Below are positions 7,947 through 19,604 of a stretch of DNA of 64,000 nucleotides, one piece after another. Origin of the DNA: Gemmobacter caeruleus. GTDB lineage: Bacteria > Pseudomonadota > Alphaproteobacteria > Rhodobacterales > Rhodobacteraceae. The stretch's first letter is position 1, and the number at the start of each line of letters is the position of its first letter. A program made the position numbers and the translations under genes. The stretch is taken from NCBI RefSeq assembly GCF_008271655.1, contig NZ_VKKX01000022.1:310001-374000 (forward strand). The letters are read 5' to 3'. The notes under the pieces are model-generated. The model made no database searches. It was given only the letters and a program-made list of their open reading frames with translations, and was not told the origin of the DNA.

Positions 7947-8537
7947 TCACCCCAACCAGACCGCGGGGATCAGCCCGCGCAGGGCATTGCCGAGCCAGAG
8001 CCTGACATGGGGCAGGTCGGCGGCGGACAGCAGCTCCTCGGGGCAGGCCAGTTCGGCGCGCAGCACGCCGGGCAGCAGCCCGGAGGTCAGCGGCGGCGTG
8101 CGCATCCCCTGCCCCCGATCAAAGAACAGGTTGGTGATCGTGCCCTCGCAGACCTCGCCGCGTTCATTGAGAAAGATCGCCTCGTCAATGCCGGCGGGCA
8201 GCGTGGCGCGCGTCTCGTCATAAAGCTTGCGCCGGGTTGTCTTGTGGCGCAGCCAGGGGTCGGCGCTGTCAAGCCGTGCCTCGGCCAGCGCAACGCGCCA
8301 GTGCGCGGCCGCCGGCGGCAGCGGCCCTAGGGTGACCTGCGGCCCGTCGGCATCCAGCGTCAGCCGCACCCGGGCGGCACCGTCGGGCGCGGGCAGCACC
8401 GCCCGGATCGCCGCCGGATCACAGGTCAACCCGAAAGCCCTGGCGGAAGCCGTCAGCCGCGCAAGATGCAGGGCCAGGCGCGGATAGGCGGCGCCATCCC
8501 AGAGCATCGTCTCGATCAGGGTCACGGGACCGGTCAT
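7947..8537 (-). CDS. Aminotransferase class IV, probable 4-amino-4-deoxychorismate lyase
   Basis: A 196-residue, rather short member of the PLP fold type IV family (BCAT, D-amino acid transaminase, PabC). Visible motifs: LIETMLWDG at the N-terminus, KTTRRKLYDE with the likely PLP-binding lysine, EAIFLNERGEVCEGTITNLFF and the C-terminal PPLTSGLLPGVLRAEL. It overlaps the pabB stop by 4 bp (ATGA), so it is almost certainly translated with pabB and would convert aminodeoxychorismate to p-aminobenzoate plus pyruvate for folate synthesis. The family members are hard to tell apart by sequence, and the functional call rests on this linkage. Confidence 0.82.
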   Translation of the reverse strand: MTGPVTLIETMLWDGAAYPRLALHLARLTASARAFGLTCDPAAIRAVLPAPDGAARVRLTLDADGPQVTLGPLPPAAAHWRVALAEARLDSADPWLRHKTTRRKLYDETRATLPAGIDEAIFLNERGEVCEGTITNLFFDRGQGMRTPPLTSGLLPGVLRAELACPEELLSAADLPHVRLWLGNALRGLIPAVWLG

Positions 8538-9643
8538 CGGCTCAGCACCGCCGCATAGCGGGCCTTCCAATGCGCCTCGTCCCATTCCCCCTGCGCGGTG
8601 GAATCGAAGACCACCCCACCCCCCACATTCAGCACCACCCGTTGCCCAAAGACCGACAGCGTGCGGATCGCCACGTTAAAGGTGGCCGCGCCATCGGGGG
8701 CCATCCAGCCGATCGCCCCGCAATAGACGCCGCGGGCATGCGGCTCGACCTCGCGGATGATTTCCATCGCGCGGATCTTGGGCGCCCCGGTGATGGACCC
8801 GCAGGGAAAGAGCGCGGGCATCAGCCGCGCCATGGCGGGCGGTTCCAGCAATTGCCCCACCACGCGCGACGACATCTGGTGGACGGTGGCGAAGGCTTCG
8901 ACCGCGAAAAGTTCGGGCACCTTGACCGACCCGACCCGCGCCAGGCGCGAGATGTCGTTGCGCAAGAGATCCACGATCATCAGGTTTTCGGCCCTGCCCT
9001 TTTCGCTGCGCCACAGGTCTTCGGCCAGGGCGGCGTCTTCCTCGGGGTCGGGGCTGCGCGGCGCGGTGCCCTTCATCGGGCGGCTTTCGATACGCCCGCC
9101 GGCGGTGACCGAAAAGAACAGCTCGGGCGAGCGCGACACGATCGCCGGCCCCACGCCCAGATCGACCAGCGCGCCAAAGCCCACGGCCTGCCGCGACCTG
9201 AGCGCGGCATAAAGTTCGCGCGGATCGCCGTTCAGATCGGCCTCCATCGGGAAGGTCAGGTTGATCTGATAGCAATCCCCGGCGCGGATATAGGCGGCGA
9301 CCTTGTCAAAGGCCGCGCCATATGCGTCGCGGCTGACCAGCGGACGCAACGGCGACAGATGCGCGTCGCCCGTCGGGGTGACGGCCGCCCCCGGCCCCTC
9401 GTAAAGGCCAAAGGCCAGCAGCGGATGCGCCCGATCCTGCGGCATGAGCGGGGCGAGCCGCGGCTCCAGCGCATAGCCCGCCTCATAGGACAGATAGCCC
9501 GCGACCCAAAGCCCCGACGCGCGCGCCGCATCCAGCCGCGCCAGCGCGGGCGCGACCTCATCGGGCTGCCAGGCCACGACCAGATCGCGCGGAGCGTCGA
9601 ACATCGCGGGCCGGCCCTCGGGGCCATGTTCCAGAAGGATCAC
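8534..9643 (-). CDS. pabB: Aminodeoxychorismate synthase component I
   Basis: A 369-residue chorismate-binding enzyme that uses ammonia from PabA to aminate chorismate. The C-terminal chorismate-binding domain is complete: [31 protein letters not shown] (catalytic lysine of PabB rather than the alanine of TrpE), [30 protein letters not shown] and the closing [16 protein letters not shown]. The N-terminal part is short compared with E. coli PabB. GTG start at 9643 has AAGGAGAAG upstream. Overlap with the following aminotransferase gene makes a two-gene pABA unit. No pabA is in the window. Confidence 0.92.
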   Translation of the reverse strand: MILLEHGPEGRPAMFDAPRDLVVAWQPDEVAPALARLDAARASGLWVAGYLSYEAGYALEPRLAPLMPQDRAHPLLAFGLYEGPGAAVTPTGDAHLSPLRPLVSRDAYGAAFDKVAAYIRAGDCYQINLTFPMEADLNGDPRELYAALRSRQAVGFGALVDLGVGPAIVSRSPELFFSVTAGGRIESRPMKGTAPRSPDPEEDAALAEDLWRSEKGRAENLMIVDLLRNDISRLARVGSVKVPELFAVEAFATVHQMSSRVVGQLLEPPAMARLMPALFPCGSITGAPKIRAMEIIREVEPHARGVYCGAIGWMAPDGAATFNVAIRTLSVFGQRVVLNVGGGVVFDSTAQGEWDEAHWKARYAAVLSR

Positions 9644-9769
9644 GTCGGGCTTCTCCTTTGACCGAGGCTTAGCAGCCCCGGCCCGCCCGGACCAGCCCGC
9701 GCGCGACCCTTCGCAGCCCCCCGGCGCCGCCTGCCCGCGCGGCCAGAACGCCCGTGCGGCGATAAGCCC

Positions 9770-9797
9770 TTGCGCCCCGGCCCGGCGTGACTATAAC
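9770..9797 (+). promoter_or_regulatory. Predicted promoter of carB
   Basis: TTGCGC (9770-9775) and TATAAC (9792-9797) are separated by 16 bp in the 244-bp gap before carB. The -10 box matches 5/6 of the housekeeping consensus. This would leave a leader of about 85 nt before the ATG. Confidence 0.45.
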
Positions 9798-9887
9798 CCC
9801 CGACAATTTGCGCTTCGCCCAGAATCCTTCCTTGCTCCCCTTCCGGGGGCAGCGGCGCGCACACGCGGAACACATACGGGGGCCTCC

Positions 9888-13214
<3,327 letters not shown>

Positions 13215-13236
13215 CCGTGCCAACAGGGCAGAATGC

Positions 13237-13268
13237 GAAAAGGCCGGGCTTTGCCCCGGCCTTTTTCT
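13237..13268 (+). terminator. Intrinsic terminator of carB
   Basis: AAAAGGCCGGG, a 4- to 6-nt loop, then CCCGGCCTTTTTC, starting 23 bp after the carB stop. The stem runs into a T5 tract. The A tract on the other side could also make it bidirectional. Confidence 0.88.
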
Positions 13269-13532
13269 TGCAAGTCCTGTCGGCCGGCCTGGGAGTGTGG
13301 GGTGGGTGTGGCGGGCCAGCCGACAGTGCGTTGCTTGCCCCTTCATCTTGCGTGTGGTCCAGATGAAATGCAACTAAAAGATGCACAATTTACATGACTA
13401 ATCTGAAAAATTGAATCGTTCTCCTTTACCTTGCGGCAAGAAAGGTTGCGAAAACCTGAATCCGCCCCGATTTCCGCCCTTGAACAGGAACAAAAACGGA
13501 TCATCCTGTGGGGCCAAGCCCCGCGAGTCGTC
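13269..13532 (+). other. Non-coding upstream region of uvrB with an AT-rich patch
   Basis: The gap between the carB terminator and the uvrB start. It contains the most AT-rich stretch of this part of the window (about 13370-13425), the expected place for the uvrB promoter, but no convincing -35/-10 pair. An alphaproteobacterial LexA box (GTTC-N7-GTTC or GAAC-N7-GAAC) was looked for and not found. The uvrB frame is open from 13431, so a longer N-terminus cannot be fully excluded. Confidence 0.5.
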
Positions 13533-15713
13533 ATGCCCCACAACAATACCAACGCCCCCGCCCCCCGCCCCGACGTGCTGACCCGCCCCAAGCTGGAAGG
13601 CGGTCGGCGCTTTGTCATGCAATCGCCCTTTCAGCCGGCGGGCGACCAGCCGACCGCCATCGCGGAACTGACCGCCGGCGTGCAGGCCGGCGAACACGAT
13701 CAGGTGCTGCTGGGCGCCACCGGCACCGGCAAGACCTTTACCATGGCCAAGATCATCGAGGAGACGCAGCGCCCTGCGATCATCCTCGCGCCCAACAAGA
13801 CGCTGGCGGCGCAGCTTTACGGCGAATTCAAGGGCTTCTTCCCGGATAACGCCGTTGAGTATTTCGTAAGCTATTACGATTACTACCAACCCGAAGCCTA
13901 TGTGCCGCGGTCGGACACCTATATCGAAAAGGAAAGCCAGATCAACGAACAGATCGACCGGATGCGCCACTCGGCCACCCGGGCATTGCTGGAACGCGAC
14001 GATGTGATCATCGTGGCCTCGGTCAGCTGCATCTACGGCATCGGCTCGGTCGAAACCTATTCGGCGATGACGCAGGATCTGATCGTGGGGCAGATGTATG
14101 AACAGCGGCAGGTGATCGGCGAACTGGTGGCGCAGCAATACCGGCGCAATGACGCGGCCTTTGCGCGCGGCAGCTTCCGGGTGCGCGGCGACAGCCTTGA
14201 GGTCTGGCCCGCCCACCTTGAGGATCGCGCCTGGCGGTTTTCGTTCTTTGGGCCGGAACTGGAAAGCATCGTCGAATTCGATCCGCTGACCGGGGCGAAG
14301 ACCGATGTGTTCAAGCAGATCCGCATCTATGCGAACAGCCATTATGTGACGCCGCGCCCGACGATGCAGCAGGCGATCAAGGGCATCAAGCTGGAGCTGC
14401 GGCAGCGACTGGAACAGTTGCAGGCCGAGGGCAAGCTGCTGGAGGCGCAGCGGCTGGAACAGCGCTGCAATTTCGATCTGGAAATGCTGGAGGCGACGGG
14501 CGTCTGCAACGGGATCGAAAACTATTCGCGTTACCTGACCGGCCGCGCCCCGGGCGAGCCGCCGCCGACGCTGTTTGAATTCATCCCCGACAATGCCATT
14601 GTTTTCGCGGATGAATCCCATGTTTCGGTGCCGCAGATCGGCGGCATGTATCGCGGCGACTATCGGCGCAAGTTCACGCTAGCGGAACACGGCTTCCGCC
14701 TGCCCTCCTGCATGGACAACCGCCCGCTGAAGTTCGAGGAATGGGACGCGATGCGCCCGCAGTCGATCTTTGTCAGCGCCACCCCGGCGGCATGGGAGAT
14801 GGAGCAGGCCGGCGGCGTCTTTGCCGAACAGGTGATCCGCCCCACCGGCCTGCTGGACCCGGTGGTCGAAATCCGCCCGGTGGAGATGCAGGTCGATGAC
14901 CTGCTGGACGAGATCCGCAAGGTGGCGGCGCAAGGCTTGCGCGTGCTGGTCACCACGCTGACCAAGCGGATGGCCGAAGACTTGACCGAATATTTCCACG
15001 AACAGGGTATCCGCATCCGCTATATGCACAGCGACATCGACACGATCGAACGCATTGAAATCCTGCGGGATTTGCGGCTGGGGGCCTTTGACGTGCTGGT
15101 GGGGATCAACCTCTTGCGCGAGGGGCTGGATATCCCGGAATGCGGGCTGGTCGCTATTCTGGACGCGGACAAGGAAGGGTTCCTGCGGTCGGAAACCTCG
15201 CTCATCCAGACCATCGGGCGGGCCGCGCGCAATGCCGAAGGCCGCGTGATCATGTATGCCGACCGCATCACCGGCAGCATGGAACGCGCCTTGGCCGAAA
15301 CCAACCGCCGCCGCGAAAAGCAGATGGCCTATAACGAGGCGCATGGCATCACGCCGCAAACGGTGAAGAAGAACGTGGAGGATGTGCTGGCCGGCCTCTG
15401 GCAGGGCGATACCGATCAGGCACGCATCACGACCAAGGTGGACAAACCGATGGTCGGGCAGAACCTGGCCGCCCATCTGGATGCGCTGCGCGCGCAGATG
15501 CGCAAGGCCGCCGAAAACCTGGAATTCGAGGAGGCCGCCCGCCTGCGCGACGAGGTGAAGCGGCTGGAGGCGGTGGAACTGGCGGTTTCCGACGACCCGC
15601 TGGCGCGGCAATCGGTGATCGAGGACGCGGTGGAGGAGGCGGTGAAATCCTCGGGCCGCTCCACCGCCGGGCGCGCGGGCCAGCGCGGCGGCAACAAGCG
15701 GCGCCGGCGCTAG
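13533..15713 (+). CDS. uvrB: Excinuclease ABC subunit B
   Basis: A 726-residue nucleotide excision repair helicase-like protein that loads onto damage handed over by UvrA and recruits UvrC. Walker A GATGTGKT (about residues 61-68), the beta-hairpin segment [12 protein letters not shown], the SCIYGIG motif, helicase motifs [11 protein letters not shown] and QTIGRAARN, and a C-terminal UVR domain ([20 protein letters not shown]) are all present. A basic tail GNKRRRR ends it. The start at 13533 matches family N-termini (short polar stretch before the RPKLEGG motif) although the ribosome binding site is poor. Single gene, followed at once by a shared terminator. Confidence 0.97.
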   Translation: MPHNNTNAPAPRPDVLTRPKLEGGRRFVMQSPFQPAGDQPTAIAELTAGVQAGEHDQVLLGATGTGKTFTMAKIIEETQRPAIILAPNKTLAAQLYGEFKGFFPDNAVEYFVSYYDYYQPEAYVPRSDTYIEKESQINEQIDRMRHSATRALLERDDVIIVASVSCIYGIGSVETYSAMTQDLIVGQMYEQRQVIGELVAQQYRRNDAAFARGSFRVRGDSLEVWPAHLEDRAWRFSFFGPELESIVEFDPLTGAKTDVFKQIRIYANSHYVTPRPTMQQAIKGIKLELRQRLEQLQAEGKLLEAQRLEQRCNFDLEMLEATGVCNGIENYSRYLTGRAPGEPPPTLFEFIPDNAIVFADESHVSVPQIGGMYRGDYRRKFTLAEHGFRLPSCMDNRPLKFEEWDAMRPQSIFVSATPAAWEMEQAGGVFAEQVIRPTGLLDPVVEIRPVEMQVDDLLDEIRKVAAQGLRVLVTTLTKRMAEDLTEYFHEQGIRIRYMHSDIDTIERIEILRDLRLGAFDVLVGINLLREGLDIPECGLVAILDADKEGFLRSETSLIQTIGRAARNAEGRVIMYADRITGSMERALAETNRRREKQMAYNEAHGITPQTVKKNVEDVLAGLWQGDTDQARITTKVDKPMVGQNLAAHLDALRAQMRKAAENLEFEEAARLRDEVKRLEAVELAVSDDPLARQSVIEDAVEEAVKSSGRSTAGRAGQRGGNKRRRR

Positions 15714-15718
15714 AATGC

Positions 15719-15743
15719 AAAGGCCCCCGCGCGGGGGGCCTTT
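15719..15743. terminator. Bidirectional terminator between uvrB and yebC
   Basis: AAAGGCCCCC, a GCGC loop, then GGGGGGCCTTT lies in the 36-bp gap between two convergent genes. T runs on both sides are short (three), but position and symmetry suit a shared terminator. Confidence 0.75.
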
Positions 15744-15749
15744 CGGGTA

Positions 15750-16490
15750 TCAGAGCTGGGCGGCCACGTCTTCGGGCACGTCGAAATTATGGGTGACGGT
15801 CTGCACGTCGTCATCCTCTTCCAGCATGTCGATCAGCCGCATCAGCTTTTGCGCCGTGTCCAGATCGACCTCGGTGCGCGATTGCGGCTTCCAGATCAGC
15901 TTCGACTCGGTCGATTCCCCAAGCGCCTTTTCCAGCGCATCGGAAACCTCGGACAGGTCTTCGACCTGGCAATAGATCCAGTGGCCGTCCTCATCGGTTT
16001 CCACATCGTCGGCGCCGGCCTCAAGGGCGGCCATCATCACCGTATCGGCATCGCCGGCCGAGATCGGATAGGAAATCTCGCCCACGCGGTCAAAGCTGTG
16101 CGCGACCGAACCGGTCTGCCCCAGATTGCCGCCGCATTTGGTGAAATAGCTGCGCACATTCGAGGCGGTGCGGTTCAGGTTGTCGGTCATCGCCTCGACG
16201 ATCACCGCGATACCGCCGACGCCATAACCTTCGTAGCGGATTTCGGTATAGCTTTCGGCATCGCCGCCGATGGATTTCTTGATCGCGCGTTCGATCACGT
16301 CCTTGGGCATCGACACGGCCTTGGCGGCCTTTACCGCCAGACGCAGGCGCGGGTTCTTGTCAGGATCAGGGTCGCCCATCTTGGCGGCGACGGTGATTTC
16401 CTTCGCCAGCTTCGAGAACATCTTGGAGCGCAGCTTGTCCTGCTTGCCCTTGCGATGCTGAATGTTCGCCCATTTCGAATGGCCTGCCAT
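15750..16490 (-). CDS. yebC: YebC/PmpR family regulator
   Basis: A 246-residue member of the universal YebC family, reported in different bacteria as a DNA-binding regulator or as a factor that helps ribosomes through proline stretches. N-terminal signature [18 protein letters not shown] and the following [12 protein letters not shown] are diagnostic. The middle [17 protein letters not shown] and C-terminal acidic segment [13 protein letters not shown] are also typical. In many proteobacteria it sits upstream of ruvC; here ruvC is 45 kb away, so that linkage is lost. It is preceded on the same strand by no gene and followed by the uvrB/yebC terminator. Confidence 0.95.
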   Translation of the reverse strand: MAGHSKWANIQHRKGKQDKLRSKMFSKLAKEITVAAKMGDPDPDKNPRLRLAVKAAKAVSMPKDVIERAIKKSIGGDAESYTEIRYEGYGVGGIAVIVEAMTDNLNRTASNVRSYFTKCGGNLGQTGSVAHSFDRVGEISYPISAGDADTVMMAALEAGADDVETDEDGHWIYCQVEDLSEVSDALEKALGESTESKLIWKPQSRTEVDLDTAQKLMRLIDMLEEDDDVQTVTHNFDVPEDVAAQL

Positions 16491-16539
16491 GACCCCAGAC
16501 TCCGGTCCCTGATACGGTGATGGCGTCCTCTACACCAGC

Positions 16540-16571
16540 CAAGGGGGCGCGGGCAACCCCTGCCCCCCTTG
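16540..16571 (-). terminator. Hairpin downstream of the SLC13 permease gene
   Basis: An 8-bp stem CAAGGGGG / CCCCCTTG with a GC-rich interior directly follows the permease stop on the minus strand. No T tract is present. It is likely the transcript end before yebC. Confidence 0.4.
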
Positions 16572-16576
16572 CCCGG

Positions 16577-18361
16577 TCAGGGGTAAAGCGGCCAGATCAG
16601 CGGAATCAGCGCCGAACAGAGCAGCCAGAGCAGGATGTTCAGCGGCAGGCCCAGCCGGGTGAAATCGGTGAACTTGTAGCCGCCGGGGCCGTAAACCATC
16701 ATGTTGGTCTGATATCCGACCGGCGTCGCGAAGGCGAGCGTGGCCGAGAACATCACCGCCACCGCAAAGGGGCGCGGGTCCACGCCCAGTTGCTGCGCCA
16801 GGCTGATGGCAATCGGCGTATACAACACCGCGACCGCGTTGTTCGACAGGAATTCGGTCAGCACCATGCCCAGCAGATACACCACCATGATCATGGCAAA
16901 GGGCGGCAGGTCGGTCATCAGAGGCTCCACCGCCTCCACGATCAGCGTCACCGCGCCGGATTGTTCCAGCCCCTGCCCGACCGCGATCATCGAAAAGATC
17001 ATCGCCAGCAGCCGCCCGTCCACAAAGCTGAACGCCTCGTCGCTGTCGATGCAACGGGTGATCAGGATCAGGCCGACGGCAAAGAAGCCCAGCGTATAGA
17101 TCGGCGCGACCTCAAACGCCGAAAGGACCACCACCGCCGCCAGCGCGCCGATGGCGATCGGCGCCTTGCCCCGACGATAGGCGCGCTGCTTGGGCTTGGA
17201 CACATCGACCATGTCCATGTCATCGGCCAGACGGCGGATATCCTCGGACGCGCCTTCCAGCAGCAGCGTATCGCCCACCTGCACCACCAGCTCGTCCAGT
17301 TGCCGGCCGATATTCTGGCTCTTGCGATGCGCGGCCAGCACATAGACCCCATAGCGCCGGCGCAGCCGCATCTCGCCCAGGCTGCGCCCGATCATGTGGC
17401 AACCGGGGGTGATCAGCACCTCTACCGTCTCTGTCTGCACCGATGAAAGCTTGTCCACGATGCGCATGTCGGTGCGGTTCTGCATGTCCAGCAGTTCCGA
17501 CATCTCGGTGCGCAAGACCACACGGTCGCCCGCCTCCAGCACCACCGCCTGAAGGTCGCGCCGCAAGGACAGATCGCCGCGCAGCACGTCCACCACCCGC
17601 ACGCCGGCGCGCTTGAACTGCTGCACCTCCAGAACCGGGGTGCCGACCAGCACCGAATCCTCGGGGATCGCGACCTCGGTGAAATACTTCATCCGCTTGC
17701 GGTCGCCCAGCAGCGAGGCCATGGACTGCCGCTCAGGCAGCAGGCGGTTGGCGAACAGCGCCTGATAGGCCCCGCCCACGAGCAGCACCGCCAAGCCCAT
17801 CGGGGCGATCTCGAACAGGCCGAAATGCGGCAGGCCCGCGCCATGCACCACGCCATCGACCAGCAGGTTGGTCGAGGTGCCGATCAGCGAGATCATCCCC
17901 CCCATGACGGTCATATGGCTGAGCGGGATCAGCATTTTCGACGGCGCGACGCCCAGCTTGTTGGCCATCTGCATCACGACCGGGATCATCACCGCCACCA
18001 GAGGCGTGTTGTTCATCACTGCCGAGGCAAGGCCCACGAACAGGAACAGCACCGCAATCGTGGTCTTGGGCCGGTTGCCGACATGGGCCTCGGCCGCGTT
18101 GATCATCAGCTCCACCGCGCCGGTGCGCACCAGACCGCCCATCACCATGAACATCAGCGCGATGGTCCAGGGGGCATTGTTCGACAGAACCTTCAGCGCC
18201 TCCTTTTCAGGCAGGATGCCGACCAGGATCATCGCCGCCGCGCCGATCATCGCGGTCACCTCCACCGGGAAGGTTTCGCGCACGAACAGCACAAACATGC
18301 CAAACAGGATCGCCAGCGACACATAGGCCTGGGTTTCCTGCGCCAGTTCCAATCCGAGCAT
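16577..18361 (-). CDS. SLC13 (DASS) family permease with two RCK_C domains
   Basis: A 594-residue membrane protein. N- and C-terminal blocks of hydrophobic helices each carry the family hairpin motif with the conserved asparagine-proline or asparagine-alanine turn (SAVMNNTPLVAVMIPV; TEFLSNNAVAVLYTPI) and the SLIGTSTNLLVDG loop. Between them (about residues 205-390) are two TrkA-C/RCK_C-like soluble domains (EDSVLVGTPVLEV; GCHMIGRSLGEM). This architecture is common in bacterial sodium-coupled sulfate or dicarboxylate permeases; the substrate cannot be read from the sequence. The gene stands alone, with a 153-bp gap upstream that includes an AT-rich stretch suited to a promoter. Confidence 0.9.
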   Translation of the reverse strand: MLGLELAQETQAYVSLAILFGMFVLFVRETFPVEVTAMIGAAAMILVGILPEKEALKVLSNNAPWTIALMFMVMGGLVRTGAVELMINAAEAHVGNRPKTTIAVLFLFVGLASAVMNNTPLVAVMIPVVMQMANKLGVAPSKMLIPLSHMTVMGGMISLIGTSTNLLVDGVVHGAGLPHFGLFEIAPMGLAVLLVGGAYQALFANRLLPERQSMASLLGDRKRMKYFTEVAIPEDSVLVGTPVLEVQQFKRAGVRVVDVLRGDLSLRRDLQAVVLEAGDRVVLRTEMSELLDMQNRTDMRIVDKLSSVQTETVEVLITPGCHMIGRSLGEMRLRRRYGVYVLAAHRKSQNIGRQLDELVVQVGDTLLLEGASEDIRRLADDMDMVDVSKPKQRAYRRGKAPIAIGALAAVVVLSAFEVAPIYTLGFFAVGLILITRCIDSDEAFSFVDGRLLAMIFSMIAVGQGLEQSGAVTLIVEAVEPLMTDLPPFAMIMVVYLLGMVLTEFLSNNAVAVLYTPIAISLAQQLGVDPRPFAVAVMFSATLAFATPVGYQTNMMVYGPGGYKFTDFTRLGLPLNILLWLLCSALIPLIWPLYP

Positions 18362-18514
18362 GTCGCCTCCCGATCAAACTCGACCGAATGAGTAGATAAT
18401 AATTTCCCGTCTGGCAAAGGATTCGTTGCCGCAGCCCCGTTCCGGGCCGCAGAAAGGGAAGAAAGTCCCTGTCCAGCGGCTGCGCCGGACGATCATGCCG
18501 CAAAAGACGGCGGA

Positions 18515-19327
18515 TCAGGGACGCGCCTCCTCCAGCCGCCCGCCGATACGGATCATGCGCACCCGGCTGGCAAGGCCGGTGCGGTCATCGGTCTCCACAT
18601 AGACGCCTGACAGGGTGGCCGGGCCATTGGCAGGGGTGAAACGCTCCTTCGGCATGCCGGTGACGAAACGGCGCATCGGCTCCAGCTTTTCCATGCCGAT
18701 CACGCTGTCATAATCGCCGCACATGCCGGCATCGCTCAGATAGGCGGTGCCGCCGCGCAGGATCTGGGCGTCGCCGGTGGGCACATGGGTATGGGTGCCG
18801 ACGACCAGACTGGCCCGGCCGTCGCACCAATGGCCCATGGCCATCTTCTCCGACGTGGCCTCGCAATGGATGTCGATCACCGCGGCCTGCACCGCCCCGC
18901 CCAGCGTCTGCGTCTTCAGCACGGCGTCGATGGCCGAAAACGGATCGTCAAAGGGCCGCTTCATGAAGACCTGCCCCAGCACCTGCGCCACCAGCACCTT
19001 GCGCCCGCGCGTGTCGGAAAACACCCGCGCGCCCTTGCCCGGCGCCAGTCTGGCAAAGTTCAGGGGCCGCAGGATGCGGTTTTCCTGCTCGATGAAGGGC
19101 AGCATGTCCTTCTGGTCAAAGGCATGATCGCCCAGCGTCAGGCAATCCGCCCCCGCCGCCAGCAGCGCCTTGGCATGATCGGCCGTCAGCCCCGCCCCCG
19201 ACGAGGCGTTCTCGCCATTGACCACCACGAAATCGAGGCCCCATTCGGTCCGCAGACCGGGAAGCCGCTCCACGATGGCGGCACGCCCTGCGCGCCCCAT
19301 CACATCGCCCAGAAACAGGATCTTCAT
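18515..19327 (-). CDS. YmdB-family metallophosphoesterase
   Basis: A 270-residue dimetal phosphoesterase of the YmdB (TIGR00282) family. Metal-site motifs in order: FLGDVMGRAGR (Asp), VVNGENAS (Asn-Glu), TLGDHAFD (Asp-His), IDIHCEATSEK (His-Glu), VVGTHTHVPT (two His) and TAYLSDAGMCGDYDSVIG. The Bacillus enzyme hydrolyses 2',3'-cyclic nucleotides and cAMP and affects RNA turnover and biofilm; the alphaproteobacterial role is not known. It is divergent from the helicase gene across the unusual repeat-rich segment at 19373-19559. The start at 19327 is unambiguous. Confidence 0.92.
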   Translation of the reverse strand: MKILFLGDVMGRAGRAAIVERLPGLRTEWGLDFVVVNGENASSGAGLTADHAKALLAAGADCLTLGDHAFDQKDMLPFIEQENRILRPLNFARLAPGKGARVFSDTRGRKVLVAQVLGQVFMKRPFDDPFSAIDAVLKTQTLGGAVQAAVIDIHCEATSEKMAMGHWCDGRASLVVGTHTHVPTGDAQILRGGTAYLSDAGMCGDYDSVIGMEKLEPMRRFVTGMPKERFTPANGPATLSGVYVETDDRTGLASRVRMIRIGGRLEEARP

Positions 19328-19372
19328 CCCCGATCCCTAGGCCGCCGCTGCCTTGGGCGCAAGCCTTCTGCC

Positions 19373-19559
19373 TTGCTTCTTGCCGAAATACTCCGGGGGT
19401 CCGGGGGGTGGCCCCCGGCGCCCGCCCGCCGCGCGCAACGGTCAGGGCGGAGGGGGGGGGGGGGGGGGGGGCCCCCCCCCCCCGCCCGCCCGCCGCGCGC
19501 AACGGTCAGGGCGGACCGGGGCGCTGCCCCGGACCCCGGAGTATTTTGCCAAGGAGCAA
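19373..19559. repeat. Two inverted copies of a dispersed repeat flanking a G/C tract
   Basis: Copy 1 (19373-19420, plus) begins TTGCTTCTTGCCGAAATACT and continues through CCGGGGGTCC into a stem-loop CCGGGGG-4 nt-CCCCCGG. It matches a 48-bp copy at 59558-59605 with three differences. Copy 2 (19516-19559) lies in the opposite orientation: a 7-bp CCGGGGC stem-loop, GGACCCCGGAGTATTTT and GCCAAGGAGCAA. Together they form terminal inverted repeats around the direct repeats and homopolymer tract at 19419-19515. The segment sits between divergent genes, not at a transcript end. Element type is not known to me. Confidence 0.75.
19419..19515. repeat. 33-bp direct repeat flanking a G20C12 homopolymer palindrome
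   Basis: Bases 19419-19451 and 19483-19515 are identical (33 bp, offset 64), ending CGCAACGGTCAGGGCGGA. Between them lie twenty consecutive G (19452-19471) and twelve consecutive C (19472-19483, the last overlapping the second repeat). The G12C12 part is self-complementary. Homopolymers of this length are prone to slippage and to assembly error, so the exact length should not be trusted. Confidence 0.8.
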
Positions 19560-19604
19560 GAGGCAGGCTCTGGTCACCGTTCGGCAAAAGCCTATCTTGG
19601 CGCC

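Noticed and set aside
13215-13532. A LexA (SOS) box upstream of uvrB
   Set aside because: The alphaproteobacterial pattern GTTC-N7-GTTC (or its complement) was searched by eye. GTTC and GAAC words exist but not at the right spacing.
18362-18514. A tRNA-like stretch (GTTCCGGGCC near 18440)
   Set aside because: No acceptor or anticodon stem can be paired around it, and no CCA-type end or seven-base stem exists.
19353-19604. An 84-residue N-terminal extension of the helicase through the G/C tract
   Set aside because: It would encode poly-Gly/Pro from the homopolymer and repeat DNA. Family members start at the MTALPPALSDWF position.
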